A stretch of DNA of 64,000 nt from Azoarcus sp. (GCA_030604735.1 JAUVVG010000001.1:1-64000), one strand, 5' to 3'. Numbered from the stretch's first letter, positions 18,892 to 28,112 are shown. A program made the numbers and translations. Notes: generated by a model from the letters alone, not told the origin.

Positions 18892-20181
18892 TTACAGTCT
18901 TGACGGTGCCGGGGCGGGTGTCGCGTCCAGCAATCGGCTGACGATCGTCATCGTGCGTCCGGTCGCCCCGCGATGACTGGCGGCAAAGGCCAGTCCGGAC
19001 TCGCCAATCCTTTTGCGCTGTTCCGCCTCGGCCAGTAGCCCGATCGCCAGTCGCATGCCCTCTTCGACGTCGTGGGCCCGCATGGCCGCGCCACAGGCCA
19101 GCGCCTGCTCGGCGACCAGTTCGAAGTTGAAGGTATGTGGCCCGACGATGACCGGCGTGCCGACCGCGCAGGCTTCGATCAGGTTCTGCCCGCCCAGCGG
19201 CAACCAACTGCCACCGATCAGCGCGACATCGGCGGCGACGTAATAGGCGAACATCTCGCCCATCGAGTCGCCGAGCCAGACCCGGGTTTCGAATCTGACC
19301 GGGCTGTCGTCGCTGCGCCGCTGCAGCACCAACCCCGACTCTCCCACCAGCCCGGCGACCTCGTCGAAGCGTTGTGGGTGGCGTGGCACCAGTGTGAGCA
19401 CGGCGTTCGCTGGCGCGAGTCGAGCGAAGGCCGCGACGATGGACGGTTCTTCACCCTCGCGGGTACTGGCAGCCAGCACGACCGGTCGGCCGCCGCAGCG
19501 TTCGCGAAAATGCGCACCCAGTTTTAACGCCGCGTCCGGCGCGACAATGTCGAACTTGATGTTGCCGGTGATCTCGACCTGAAGGGCACCGAGCGCCCGC
19601 AGGCGTCGGGCGTCTTCCGGCGTCTGCGCCCCGATCGCGGAGAGCGCCCCCAGGGTCATGCCGGTCAATGCCGGCCAGCGGGCATAGCGCCGGGCCGATC
19701 GTTCAGACAGGCGGGCGTTGGCGAGCAGCATCGGTACGGCCTGCTCGCGACAATTCAACAACAGGTTCGGCCACAGCTCGGTCTCCATCACGATGCCGAG
19801 TCGCGGGCTGAAAAAGGCGAGGAATCGTCTCGCAAGCAACCCGATGTCGTAGGGCAGATAGACCGAGCGCACCCGGGGTTCCGCGCCGAAAAGGCTTGTC
19901 GCGGTGTCGCGCCCGGTCGGCGTCATGTGGGTGAGCACCACGGCGTGATCGGGGTAGCGGGAGAGCAGGGCCCGGATCAGCGGCTCGGCGGCGCGGGTCT
20001 CGCCGACCGACACCGCGTGAATCCAGATCACCGCTTGCCGCGGCTTGTGGCGGTAACGTCCGAATCGTTCCGGGAGATGAGCCAGGTAGGCCGGCTGACG
20101 ACGCGCCCGCCAGACCAGTCGCAAGAGGACCAGCGGCAGTGCGAGCACCCAAAGCGTGGTGTAGGCGAGACGGAGCAGCAT
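18892..20181 (-). CDS. waaA: 3-deoxy-D-manno-octulosonic acid transferase
   Basis: 429 residues. Transfers Kdo from CMP-Kdo to lipid IVA at the inner membrane. An N-terminal membrane anchor (about residues 2-24) is followed by ERFGRY, IWIHAVSVGETRAA with the conserved Glu, the METELWPN motif, NARLSERSARRY, and the C-terminal GGSWLPLGGQNLIEACAVGTPVI nucleotide-sugar site. Monofunctional or bifunctional Kdo transfer cannot be told from sequence. Confidence 0.95.
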   Translation of the reverse strand: MLLRLAYTTLWVLALPLVLLRLVWRARRQPAYLAHLPERFGRYRHKPRQAVIWIHAVSVGETRAAEPLIRALLSRYPDHAVVLTHMTPTGRDTATSLFGAEPRVRSVYLPYDIGLLARRFLAFFSPRLGIVMETELWPNLLLNCREQAVPMLLANARLSERSARRYARWPALTGMTLGALSAIGAQTPEDARRLRALGALQVEITGNIKFDIVAPDAALKLGAHFRERCGGRPVVLAASTREGEEPSIVAAFARLAPANAVLTLVPRHPQRFDEVAGLVGESGLVLQRRSDDSPVRFETRVWLGDSMGEMFAYYVAADVALIGGSWLPLGGQNLIEACAVGTPVIVGPHTFNFELVAEQALACGAAMRAHDVEEGMRLAIGLLAEAEQRKRIGESGLAFAASHRGATGRTMTIVSRLLDATPAPAPSRL

Positions 20182-20499
20182 GGGGTATCGGTCGGTGGGA
20201 AGGACCTGCAGTATATCGGTGTCGTTCAGCGGACTTTCATCATGCGGGCACCCGCTTTGCCCCGAACCAGGATGAATGGGTTTTTTACGTCAGTTTCCGG
20301 GTGGTCGCCTTGCTTTCATTGACAAGTTACCCTGTCCGGCCCGCGCTTGTCGGCGTTTCTTGTTCGACCTGCTCGTGGGTGATATCGAATGCGGCTGCAG
20401 CGGACATCGAGCAAGGAGGAAGCAGTGGTGGCGCCTGGCCTTGGACGGGGTGCGGCCCTCCCGAGCGGTTTCCGCTGTCATCGGGGATGCGCGGGCCTG
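20182..20499. other. Gene-free region between waaA and epimerase
   Basis: About 320 bp between divergent genes without a credible reading frame. A TTGACA at 20319-20324 has no matching -10 at normal spacing. No RNA gene or repeat was recognised. It presumably carries the waaA promoter on the minus strand, but I cannot point to it. Confidence 0.4.
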
Positions 20500-20508
20500 T
20501 GCGATAAT
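20500..20508 (+). promoter_or_regulatory. Candidate extended -10 promoter for epimerase gene
   Basis: TGCGATAAT, an extended -10 element (TG at 20500-20501, GATAAT 20503-20508), would start transcription near 20515, giving a leader of about 23 nt before the ATG at 20538. No good -35 is seen. Confidence 0.4.
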
Positions 20509-20537
20509 CGGGTCGTCACCCATTCGGCGTTTCTCCC

Positions 20538-21548
20538 ATGAAAATCCTCGTTACCGGCGCAGCCGGCTTCATCGGCATGCATGTCTCACTGGTTCTGCTT
20601 GCCCGTGGCGACCGCGTGGTCGGGCTGGACAATCTGAACGATTACTACGATCCCACCCTCAAGGAGGCGCGTCTGGCACGGCTGACGCCGCATCCGGGCT
20701 TTCGTTTTGTCAGGATGGATGTCGCCGACCGAGCGGGGATGGAACGCCTGTTTGCCGAGGAGGGCTTCGACCGGGTGGTGCATCTGGCCGCGCAGGCCGG
20801 AGTCCGCTATTCACTGCAGAACCCCCATGCCTACATAGACAGCAATATCGTCGGCTTCATGAACATTCTCGAGGGCTGCCGCCACAACCGGGTTGGCCAT
20901 CTGGTCTATGCGAGCAGCTCCAGCGTGTACGGCGGCAACACGAAAATGCCGTTCTCCGAGCACGACAGCGTGGATCATCCGGTCAGCATGTATGCGGCGA
21001 CCAAGAAGGCCAACGAGTTGATGGCCCACACCTACAGCCATCTCTACGGCCTGCCCACCACCGGACTGCGCTTCTTCACGGTCTATGGACCCTGGGGACG
21101 GCCGGACATGGCGCTGTTCCTGTTCACCCGGGCGATGCTGGAAGGGCGCCCTATCGATGTCTTCAATCACGGCCGGATGCGGCGCGATTTCACTTACATC
21201 GACGACATCGTCGAGGGCGTGGTGCGGACGTTGGATCGCGTCGCCGAACCGGATGCCGGGTTCGACTCGGATCGTCCCGACCCGGGTCGCAGCCAAGCGC
21301 CGTTCAGGGTGTTCAACATCGGCAACAACAACCCGGTCGAATTGATGAGTTTCATCGAGGCGATCGAAAATGCGCTCGGTATTCGCGCCGAGAAGAATCT
21401 GCTGCCGCTTCAGGATGGCGATGTGCCCGCGACCTTTGCCGATACCGATGAACTCGACGCCTGGACCGGTTTTGCGCCGGCCACCAGCGTCACCGATGGC
21501 GTGTCCCGATTCGTGGCCTGGTATCGGGAGTATTACGGGCACGTCTGA
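20538..21548 (+). CDS. NAD-dependent epimerase, UDP-glucuronate 4-epimerase type
   Basis: 336-residue extended short-chain dehydrogenase. NAD site GAAGFIGMH (residues 7-15), [12 protein letters not shown], the SSSSVYG serine motif, and catalytic Tyr-Lys in [28 protein letters not shown] and [16 protein letters not shown] are characteristic of UDP-glucuronate/galacturonate 4-epimerases (CapI/WbnF/GAE). Supplies UDP-GalA for surface polysaccharide. No glycosyltransferase cluster is nearby; its partner is apaH, 3 bp downstream. Confidence 0.9.
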   Translation: MKILVTGAAGFIGMHVSLVLLARGDRVVGLDNLNDYYDPTLKEARLARLTPHPGFRFVRMDVADRAGMERLFAEEGFDRVVHLAAQAGVRYSLQNPHAYIDSNIVGFMNILEGCRHNRVGHLVYASSSSVYGGNTKMPFSEHDSVDHPVSMYAATKKANELMAHTYSHLYGLPTTGLRFFTVYGPWGRPDMALFLFTRAMLEGRPIDVFNHGRMRRDFTYIDDIVEGVVRTLDRVAEPDAGFDSDRPDPGRSQAPFRVFNIGNNNPVELMSFIEAIENALGIRAEKNLLPLQDGDVPATFADTDELDAWTGFAPATSVTDGVSRFVAWYREYYGHV

Positions 21549-21551
21549 TCG

Positions 21552-22349
21552 ATGGCGATCTATGCGATAGGTGACATCCAGGGTTGCTACCGACATTTTC
21601 GGCGCCTGCTGGAGAAAATCCGTTTCGACCCGGGTAGTGACAGGCTGTGGCTGGTCGGCGATCTGGTCAACCGCGGCCCGGAATCGCTGCAGGTCCTGCG
21701 TTGTGTGCGCGATCTTGGCGATGCGGCGACCGTAGTGCTGGGTAATCACGACCTCTACCTGTTGATGGTCGCGGCCGGCTTCAGCCGCCGCGGCAAGGAC
21801 GACACGCTGGCGCGGATCCTCGAGGCGCCCGACCGTGACGAACTGATCGCGTGGCTCGGACAGCTTCCGCTGGCGCACAGCGAGGGCGGGTTCCTGATGG
21901 TTCATGCCGGCGTGCTGCCGACCTGGAGCGTGGAAAAGACCTTGTCATTGGCAGCCGAGGTGGAGGCGGCGCTGACCGGATCACACTCCCATCACTTTCT
22001 GATGCATTTGATCGGAGATCGCCCGGACCACTGGAGCGACACCCTGAAAGGGCAGGAGCGGCTTCGTTTTATCGTGAACGTCCTGACCCGGATGCGCTTC
22101 TGTACCCGCGACGGCCGGCTCGCGATGCGGGCCAAGGGCCCGCCCGACAAGGCGCCCGCCGGGATGCTGCCCTGGTTCAGGGCGTCAGAACGGGCCTGGG
22201 CCGGCCATACCGTGGTCTGCGGTCATTGGTCCGCACTCGGTTATTACCGGTTGGACGGGTTGATCGCGCTGGATTCCGGCTGTGTCTGGGGCGGGAAACT
22301 CACCGCGGTGCGGCTGGAAGATGGGGCGGTCTTCCAGGTCAACGCCTGA
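21552..22349 (+). CDS. apaH: Symmetrical bis(5'-nucleosyl)-tetraphosphatase ApaH
   Basis: 265 residues. Hydrolyses Ap4A to two ADP; known also to decap Np4-capped RNA in E. coli. Metallophosphatase motifs are all present: GDIQGCY (7-13), GDLVNRGPESL, GNHDLYLL, and the late CGHWSALGY. MVHAGVLPTWS is ApaH-specific. It begins 3 bp after the epimerase stop codon, so the two are co-transcribed. It converges with olsA. Confidence 0.95.
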   Translation: MAIYAIGDIQGCYRHFRRLLEKIRFDPGSDRLWLVGDLVNRGPESLQVLRCVRDLGDAATVVLGNHDLYLLMVAAGFSRRGKDDTLARILEAPDRDELIAWLGQLPLAHSEGGFLMVHAGVLPTWSVEKTLSLAAEVEAALTGSHSHHFLMHLIGDRPDHWSDTLKGQERLRFIVNVLTRMRFCTRDGRLAMRAKGPPDKAPAGMLPWFRASERAWAGHTVVCGHWSALGYYRLDGLIALDSGCVWGGKLTAVRLEDGAVFQVNA

Positions 22350-22423
22350 GCGCCGGCCGCGGAGTCGTCGCGGCGATAATGCAGCCGCTGATGCGGCCCT
22401 TGCGCGTCACTTGAGAGGCATCG

Positions 22424-22441
22424 ACGCGACCCTCGTCGCGT
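22424..22441. terminator. Hairpin between apaH and olsA
   Basis: ACGCGAC (22424-22430) pairs with GTCGCGT (22435-22441) around CCTC, a perfect 7-bp stem between convergent genes. No T run on either side; possible bidirectional terminator. It is followed by a tandem 8-bp repeat (CTACGATT twice, 22450-22465) that contains the olsA stop codon. Confidence 0.45.
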
Positions 22442-22457
22442 ACGCGAATCTACGATT

Positions 22458-23228
22458 CTACGATTGCGGGTGTCGGGATGGCCCCGTCACATGGGTCAGG
22501 ATCGCCTCCCTTGCGGCTTGTGCGAGTTCGCGCCGCCCAAGGCCATTGTCGGTCGGCAGCGGCGGATCGACATCGATCCTGGCGATCAGGCCCGGCTCAC
22601 GGATGATGGCCGACAGGCACTGCCCCAGGCTGATGTCGCCGTCGTAGGCCGGGGCGCGGCTGTAATCACCGGCCAGGTCGAGATAGCGGAGGGCGAGCGG
22701 CTGAATCGGGTGACCGGCTGCGATCGCCGGTTGCAGCAGCGCGGCATGAAAATGCAGCAGATGCGAGCCGTCGGTGGTGGTGCCTTCCGGAAAGATCGCG
22801 ACGTTGTGGCCGGCGTCGAGCAGCGAGGCGATTTCGGCGTTGATGATCTTCGCATGCCCGCGGCTGCCCCGTCGCAGAAAGACCGTATCGTTGCGGGCGG
22901 CCAGCCAGCCGATCAAGGGCCATTCGCGGACTTCGGACTTGGACACGAAGGCGGCCGGGGCGACAGCGTTGATGGCGAAGATATCCAGCCAGGAAACATG
23001 ATTGGCGACGAGCATGCAATCTGCCCGGATCGTATCGCCGTGCAGTTCCAGGCGCACATCAAGAATCCGGAGCATGCCGGCGGACCAGCGCTGGCGCAGT
23101 TTCTTGTGGGTCGCGCGGTCTGTGAACGGGTAGATCAGCGTAACGGTCGCAAGTCCCTGCAGCAGGTGCAGGCCGAGCCGGAACAGTCGCCAGCCGCGGC
23201 CCAGGGGCGATCGTGGAGACCTGGACAA
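22458..23228 (-). CDS. olsA: Lyso-lipid acyltransferase, probable OlsA
   Basis: About 256 residues, PlsC/LPLAT family. HX4D motif in NHVSWLD, the FVSKSEVREWPLIGWLA segment, DTVFLRRGSRG, and FPEGTTTDGS. An N-terminal amphipathic or membrane helix precedes them. Because it follows olsB directly on the same strand, I infer lyso-ornithine lipid O-acyltransferase rather than 1-acylglycerol-3-phosphate acyltransferase. There is no in-frame ATG; a TTG at 23228 is a guess, a CTG at 23281 is also possible, and an overlap with olsB by an upstream ATG at 23399 seems too long. Confidence 0.8.
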   Translation of the reverse strand: MSRSPRSPLGRGWRLFRLGLHLLQGLATVTLIYPFTDRATHKKLRQRWSAGMLRILDVRLELHGDTIRADCMLVANHVSWLDIFAINAVAPAAFVSKSEVREWPLIGWLAARNDTVFLRRGSRGHAKIINAEIASLLDAGHNVAIFPEGTTTDGSHLLHFHAALLQPAIAAGHPIQPLALRYLDLAGDYSRAPAYDGDISLGQCLSAIIREPGLIARIDVDPPLPTDNGLGRRELAQAAREAILTHVTGPSRHPQS

Positions 23229-23278
23229 TCCAGGTGAATGAGGCGGGTCGGCGGTCGCCGGTGAGGCATTCTTCGCGT

Positions 23279-24037
23279 TCAGTCGCGGCTTCCCATGAAA
23301 TGTCTGGCGTATCGGTCGTCCACCCGGTTCATCGGCATCAGAATGGGCAGGTCGGCGGTGTTGAAATCGGGATCCCACGCCGGTTCGCCGCAAATCCACG
23401 CGCCGGCACGCAGGTAGCCCTTGATCAGCGGGGGGGCCTCCACGTCGATATCGTTGCGCAGCCTGTCCAGCGGCAGCGGATTGCGCGGAAAGACGTGATA
23501 CTCCAGTGGCCCCATATGCTTTTCGCGGAACCGATTATACAGACTGGCCGCAGCGTGGCCGCCGTCGGCCATGCTGATGGAGGCGCAGCCGATCAGGTAG
23601 GGGTAATCGTTCTCGGCCATGTAGCGGGCCAGCCCGGCCCACAGCAATGCGATCACACTGCCGCTCCGATAGTCGGCATCGATGCAGGAGCGTCCGATCT
23701 CGACGATGCCGTTTCGCAGGTGTTGCAGACGGGTCAGATCGAACTCGTTCTCGGAGTAATAGCCGCCGACCTTTCGCGCCGCCGCCGGGGACAGGATGCG
23801 GTAGGTGCCGACGATGCGGCCCTGGTCTTCGTCGCGGACGATCAGGTGCTCGCAGAAGGGGTCGTAGATGTCCCGGTCGACCCCGGGCGTACGGGTGGGA
23901 AGACGGGCACCCATTTCCTCGGCGAAAACCCGGTAGCGAAGCTTCTGGGCTTCGAGTATCTCGGTTTCAGAGGTCGCGATGGCGGTGTGAAGACGACGCT
24001 TCTCGCGCAGAAAGCCTTGGCGGGCAGTTTGAAGCAT
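23279..24037 (-). CDS. olsB: L-ornithine N-alpha-acyltransferase-like GNAT protein (OlsB)
   Basis: 252 residues. Matches the hemolysin-like GNAT acyltransferase family used for ornithine lipid synthesis: LEAQKLRYRVFAEEMGA near residue 28, YDPFCEHLIVRDE, VGTYRILSP, IEIGRSCIDADYRSG and YLIGCASISM. OlsB attaches a 3-hydroxyacyl group from ACP to ornithine. ATG at 24037 preceded by AAAGGTG. Its neighbour olsA would add the second acyl chain, so the pair can plausibly make a phosphorus-free membrane lipid. Confidence 0.85.
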   Translation of the reverse strand: MLQTARQGFLREKRRLHTAIATSETEILEAQKLRYRVFAEEMGARLPTRTPGVDRDIYDPFCEHLIVRDEDQGRIVGTYRILSPAAARKVGGYYSENEFDLTRLQHLRNGIVEIGRSCIDADYRSGSVIALLWAGLARYMAENDYPYLIGCASISMADGGHAAASLYNRFREKHMGPLEYHVFPRNPLPLDRLRNDIDVEAPPLIKGYLRAGAWICGEPAWDPDFNTADLPILMPMNRVDDRYARHFMGSRD

Positions 24038-24233
24038 GGCGCACCTTTGAAGATGTTGCGATGCGCCATTGTCGAAAGCGCCGGTTTCATGGCTGTGACC
24101 GGACGATTACGCTCCCATGACAGACGAGGTGCGACCGCTTTGTGGTACCGGGGCTCTGGCCGCGTCCGATGTGGAGAGGGAGATCAGGCGGTGGATAGCG
24201 TCTGCGTCCGAACTCGGGCGTGAAGACGATCCG
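24038..24233. other. Divergent intergenic region olsB / PfkB kinase
   Basis: About 200 bp with no gene. It should hold the olsB promoter on the minus strand; no clear element was recognised there. Confidence 0.35.
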
Positions 24234-24239
24234 TATAAT
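24234..24239 (+). promoter_or_regulatory. -10 element for PfkB kinase gene
   Basis: Perfect TATAAT, 27 bp upstream of the ATG at 24266. The expected -35 position has no good match, so promoter strength is uncertain. A GGAGG at 24241-24245 follows but is too far from the ATG to be its ribosome site. Confidence 0.5.
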
Positions 24240-24265
24240 CGGAGGTTTTATCTTCGAGGTTCGCC

Positions 24266-25201
24266 ATGTCCATCCTGGTTTGCGGTTCGGTTGCGTACGA
24301 CACGATCATGGTCTTTCACGACCGTTTCAAGAACCACATCCTGCCGGATCAGATTCACATCCTGAACGTGGCCTTCATGGTGCCCGACATGCGCAGGGAG
24401 TTCGGTGGCTGTGCCGGTAACATCGGTTACAACCTGCACCTGCTCGGTGGGGATCCGCTGATCATGGCGACGGTTGGTGACGATGCTGCGCCCTACCTGC
24501 AGCGTTTGGACGAACTGGGCCTGCGGCGTGACCATGTCCGCCAGGTGCCGGGGACCTTTACCGCGCAGGCCTTCATCACCACCGATCTTGATGACAACCA
24601 GATCACCGCCTTTCATCCCGGTGCGATGAATCACTCCCATCTGAACCGGATTCCGGATGCGCAAGGCGTGCGTCTCGGCATCGTCTCGCCAGACGGGCGG
24701 GACGGCATGATGTCGCATTGCGAGCAGTTCGCCGAAGCCGGCATCCCTTTCGTGTTCGATCCGGGGCAGGGTTTGCCGATGTTCGGCGGCGAGGAGTTGC
24801 TCCATTGCCTGAACCTCGCGCGCTACTGCACGGTCAATGATTACGAGGCCAGGATGTTGTGCGAGCGGACCGGACTTTCGCTGGAACAGATCGCCGACCG
24901 TGTCGAGGCTTTGGTTGTGACCATGGGGGCCGAGGGCTCCCACATCTATGCAGATGGTCGGCGTATTGAGATCGGCTGCGTGCCAGCCGAGTCGCTGGCG
25001 GACCCCACTGGTTGCGGTGACGCGTATCGTGCCGGTCTGCTCTACGGCATTGCAAACGCTTACGACTGGACACGTACAGGTCAGTTAGCCTCCTTGATGG
25101 GTGCTTTCAAGATCGCCAGCCGTGGCGGTCAAAACCATCGTCCCGATCGCGATGCGATCGCGCGACGTTACCAACAGGTATTCGAAGACAGCTTATGGTG
25201 A
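24266..25201 (+). CDS. PfkB-family carbohydrate/nucleoside kinase
   Basis: 311 residues. Ribokinase fold: N-terminal GSVAYDTIMVF, the FGGCAGNIGYNLHLLGG substrate motif, TVGDDAAPYL, and the C-terminal anion hole DPTGCGDAYRAGLLYG with catalytic Asp. The family opening and FGGCAGN motif are those of proteins often labelled adenosine kinase or generic sugar kinase in betaproteobacteria. The acceptor cannot be determined here. It overlaps the start of the following lipoprotein gene by 7 bp. Confidence 0.85.
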   Translation: MSILVCGSVAYDTIMVFHDRFKNHILPDQIHILNVAFMVPDMRREFGGCAGNIGYNLHLLGGDPLIMATVGDDAAPYLQRLDELGLRRDHVRQVPGTFTAQAFITTDLDDNQITAFHPGAMNHSHLNRIPDAQGVRLGIVSPDGRDGMMSHCEQFAEAGIPFVFDPGQGLPMFGGEELLHCLNLARYCTVNDYEARMLCERTGLSLEQIADRVEALVVTMGAEGSHIYADGRRIEIGCVPAESLADPTGCGDAYRAGLLYGIANAYDWTRTGQLASLMGAFKIASRGGQNHRPDRDAIARRYQQVFEDSLW

Positions 25202-25668
25202 GGATTTCAGGAATCAGAAGGGCCGCCCTCCTTGCGGTGGCGGTATTGACGCTCGGGCTGGGTGGTTGCGCATCCGGTCTGGGCGGTGGCACTTATGAGC
25301 GGGCCGAAGCCCGGCGGGCGATGACCGTGCAGTATGGTTCTGTCGAGGCGGTACGCTATGTGCGGCTGGAAGGGACTCGTTCGCCGGTTGGCCCGGTCGC
25401 CGGCGCGGCTGTCGGCGGCATTGCCGGCAGCGGCGTGGGAGGGGGGCGCGGACAAGGCATCGCGACGGTCATTGGTGCGGTCGCGGGCGGTATGGCCGGA
25501 GCTGCGATCGAAGAGGGTGTGACCCGCAGTCGCGGCGTCGAGGTGACGGTCCGGCTCGAGAACAGTCAGGTGCTGGCGGTCGTGCAGGAGGACGGCGGCG
25601 AAGGCTTTCGGCCGGGCGAGCGGGTACGGGTGCTGCGTGACGGTGCAACGACACGGGTCAGCCGCTGA
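25195..25668 (+). CDS. Glycine-zipper outer-membrane lipoprotein (SlyB/Pcp-like)
   Basis: 157 residues. Lipobox LGLGGC with Cys25 follows a hydrophobic signal. The centre is a Gly/Ala zipper (GPVAGAAVGGIAGSGVGGG and IGAVAGGMAGAAIEEG) of the 17-kDa antigen/SlyB family, and the C-terminal part ends in GEGFRPGERVRVL, as in SlyB. Probably anchored in the outer membrane; SlyB-type proteins are linked to envelope stress. Co-transcribed with the kinase by overlap and convergent with the zinc-ribbon gene, only 6 bp away. Confidence 0.85.
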   Translation: MVRISGIRRAALLAVAVLTLGLGGCASGLGGGTYERAEARRAMTVQYGSVEAVRYVRLEGTRSPVGPVAGAAVGGIAGSGVGGGRGQGIATVIGAVAGGMAGAAIEEGVTRSRGVEVTVRLENSQVLAVVQEDGGEGFRPGERVRVLRDGATTRVSR

Positions 25669-25674
25669 GGCCGG

Positions 25675-27210
25675 TCACGGATAGAACGCGTACAGACGGT
25701 AACCGGTCGCTTCGGCGACGTCTATCGTCGATAGCGGCAGGCGTATCGTTGCCTCTTCACCCGCTGCCAGGCCTTCTGTGAGTCGCGCCGCATCGGTCCA
25801 TTCCTCGGGCAGCAGGACGCGACGAACGATGGGGCGGTCGCGCACGTCGGTCAGCGTGATCTCGAGGTGCGGATGGGCCTGCGGGTAGGCTGCCTGATTT
25901 CGCAGCCTGGCGTTCAATACCAGGCGCGTGGGATTGGCCGGATCGGACTCCAGATCGGAACTGGTGATCCGGATCTCGCTGGCTTCCCGGGGCAGCGGCA
26001 TGTCGCAACCCAGTTGCTGACACACACTCAGATAGACCGGTCTCAGCTGAGGCCAGGCGCGGGTGATCTCCAGCCGGAACAGATAGGCCGACTGGACCGC
26101 CAGCGTTCCCAGCAGGATGCCGGCGAGCAGTCCACCGAACCAGCGCCGTGGGGTGTCGGTGCGGGTCCGCTGGTAATGGGAGAAGTCGGCCGCGTCTTCC
26201 GCTGGGGCTTCAGCCGCGGCGTCCGCCGGAGTATCCGGCCTGGTCGCAACGCCATGGTTGCGGGGGTAACGCCGGAGCGGCGGCTGGTAGTCGGTGCTCG
26301 GTCGCCCCCCTGTATCAGCGGCCTCTTCGGTCGCCCGCTCGACCCATCCGTATCCGTCCCCTGACGGGTCGATCGGCTGTGACGCCTGGCCAGGCGGCGA
26401 GGTGTCACCCTTTCGCTCTGCGAAACGCCGTGACCGGAGAGGGGGCGCGCCCGAGCCAGTCGCCTGGGACGCCTTTTCCGTTTCCCCTGAACCAAATCTG
26501 CCGGTGTCGGCTTTCGGCTGCTCGCCTGGTTGCGCTTCTGCCCGCGCGGTGGATCTCGGTGCATCCTCTTCCCGGACGGGCTGTGTATCGCGCAGAGCAG
26601 GGATGGCCAGGCCGAGCGAAGACGCGTCCTCGATGCCGTCACCGGGCAATGCGTTAGAGCTTGGGCTTGAGAGACGTGTGCCAGGGCGCTCGCTGGATGG
26701 TGTTTTTCGGGCTGAAGAAGAGACCGGTTCAGGCAGCGCGAAATCGAGTTCATGATCGAGCGACAGGATTTCGCCGGAGGCCTGGAAGGGCGGAAATCGG
26801 TCGTCTTCGGCGTGTTCGGGTAGACTCGCTGCGCCCGGACCGGAGGGGGGCGTGAACGAAGCCGAAGAGGGGGGCGAGTCGCTCGGCATCCCATCTTCGA
26901 GAATGAACAGGGTTTCGACTTCGGGACGTTGCCCGGGACGACCCGCATCGCTGATTGAAACCGCGAGGTCTTTTGGGACGTGCTGAGCAATGATGCCCGC
27001 CGGCGGCGGCAGTGTTCGTGACTCGCGTTGCGCAAGCCGGTCAGCGTCAGATGTAGACGCTGGTTTCTGCTCGGGCGCGTCGATCAGGTGATCGAGCGCA
27101 TTGAAGGCCTGATAGCAATGACCGCAGCGAACCTTGCCCGCATGGGCACGTAGTTGTTCCGGCCGCGCACGAAACACTGTCTGGCAAGCCGGACAGCGCG
27201 CGAGCATCAT
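25675..27210 (-). CDS. Zinc-ribbon and DUF3426 membrane protein
   Basis: 511 residues. N-terminal zinc ribbon MMLARCPACQTVFRARPEQL to VRCGHCYQAFNAL (two CxxC pairs). Then come about 290 low-complexity residues rich in Pro, Ser, Glu and Arg, a membrane helix near FGGLLAGILLGTLAVQSAYLF, and a DUF3426 domain (LVLNARLRNQAAYPQAHPHLEITLTD, RRVLLPEEW). The order is standard for this betaproteobacterial family; the function is unknown. Its ATG overlaps the prmA stop codon by 4 bp. Confidence 0.85.
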   Translation of the reverse strand: MMLARCPACQTVFRARPEQLRAHAGKVRCGHCYQAFNALDHLIDAPEQKPASTSDADRLAQRESRTLPPPAGIIAQHVPKDLAVSISDAGRPGQRPEVETLFILEDGMPSDSPPSSASFTPPSGPGAASLPEHAEDDRFPPFQASGEILSLDHELDFALPEPVSSSARKTPSSERPGTRLSSPSSNALPGDGIEDASSLGLAIPALRDTQPVREEDAPRSTARAEAQPGEQPKADTGRFGSGETEKASQATGSGAPPLRSRRFAERKGDTSPPGQASQPIDPSGDGYGWVERATEEAADTGGRPSTDYQPPLRRYPRNHGVATRPDTPADAAAEAPAEDAADFSHYQRTRTDTPRRWFGGLLAGILLGTLAVQSAYLFRLEITRAWPQLRPVYLSVCQQLGCDMPLPREASEIRITSSDLESDPANPTRLVLNARLRNQAAYPQAHPHLEITLTDVRDRPIVRRVLLPEEWTDAARLTEGLAAGEEATIRLPLSTIDVAEATGYRLYAFYP

Positions 27211-28112
27211 GAGCCGCGGGCGTCCTGTTTGATGCCTTCGAGCCGAACCCAGCCTTCGGAAACGGCACCGACCTTCAGCGGGATGTAGGGCGCGTAGGTC
27301 TGGATCACTTGTTCGGCCTGGGTGTCCAGCACGCCGGACATCGCGATACGTCCGCCTGGTCGAACCCGCGCAGCCAGCGCCGGCGCGAGCACGCACAGCG
27401 GGTTGGTCAGGATGTTGGCGACGACGATGTCGAATTGCGCATCCAGCGTTTCGCGGGTGTGTTGCAAACCCATTGCGACCTGGTTGCGCTCGACGTTGTA
27501 GCGGGCGGACTCGATCGCCTTGTCGTCGATATCGACACCGAGTACCTCGCCGGCGCCAAGCTTGGCCGCGGCGATGCCGAGAATCCCCGAGCCGCAGCCG
27601 TAGTCCAGAACCGACGCACCGGGTTCGACCGTGTCGCACAACCACTCCAGGCATAGGCGGGTGGTCGGGTGCGAGCCGGTGCCGAAGGCCATGCCGGGAT
27701 CGAGTTCGATGTTGATCGCGTCCGGGTCGGGCGAGACATGCCAAGAAGGTACGATCCAGAGCCGTCCGGTGATCCGGATCGGCTCGAACTGGCTTTGGGT
27801 GAGCTGAACCCAGTTCTGCTCGGCGACTTCTTCCAGCGTATAGGGTGGGATCGCAGCGAAGCCGGCTTCGCTGGCCGCGGCGCGCAGTGCCGCCTCGAGG
27901 TCGACTTCGCGGTCGAACAGCGCGATCACGCGGCTGTGATCCCATAACCCGGTCGGATCGTGACCCGGTTCGCCGAATTGCGGCTTCTCAGCTTCGGTGC
28001 CGGCGTCGGCGTCCTCGATCGAGACCGACAGGGCTCCGCCGATGTCCATCAACGCGTCCGACAAGGTCTCGGCCTTGTCCGCGTCTGCCTGCAAGGTGAC
28101 CGTGATCCACAT
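27207..28112 (-). CDS. prmA: Ribosomal protein L11 methyltransferase
   Basis: 301 residues. Trimethylates ribosomal protein L11. The N-terminal substrate domain starts MWITVTLQADADKAE and contains QNWVQLTQSQFEPIRI. The methyltransferase domain has PGMAFGTGSHPTTRLCL, motif I VLDYGCGSGILGIAAAKLGA and the NILTNPL motif. ATG at 28112 fits the family N-terminus; the open frame upstream does not. It lies 29 bp after accC. Confidence 0.95.
   Translation of the reverse strand: MWITVTLQADADKAETLSDALMDIGGALSVSIEDADAGTEAEKPQFGEPGHDPTGLWDHSRVIALFDREVDLEAALRAAASEAGFAAIPPYTLEEVAEQNWVQLTQSQFEPIRITGRLWIVPSWHVSPDPDAINIELDPGMAFGTGSHPTTRLCLEWLCDTVEPGASVLDYGCGSGILGIAAAKLGAGEVLGVDIDDKAIESARYNVERNQVAMGLQHTRETLDAQFDIVVANILTNPLCVLAPALAARVRPGGRIAMSGVLDTQAEQVIQTYAPYIPLKVGAVSEGWVRLEGIKQDARGS

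Noticed and set aside
20319-20324. TTGACA as a -35 for the epimerase gene
   Set aside because: No -10 at 16-18 bp downstream; the extended -10 at 20500-20508 is nearer to the gene and better placed.
20276-21451. 391-codon open frame on the plus strand
   Set aside because: Second frame of the epimerase gene; the epimerase frame holds all family motifs.
27211-27945. N-terminal extension of the zinc-ribbon gene
   Set aside because: The open frame runs back into prmA, but the zinc ribbon begins at the ATG that overlaps the prmA stop codon, so the extension is a shadow.
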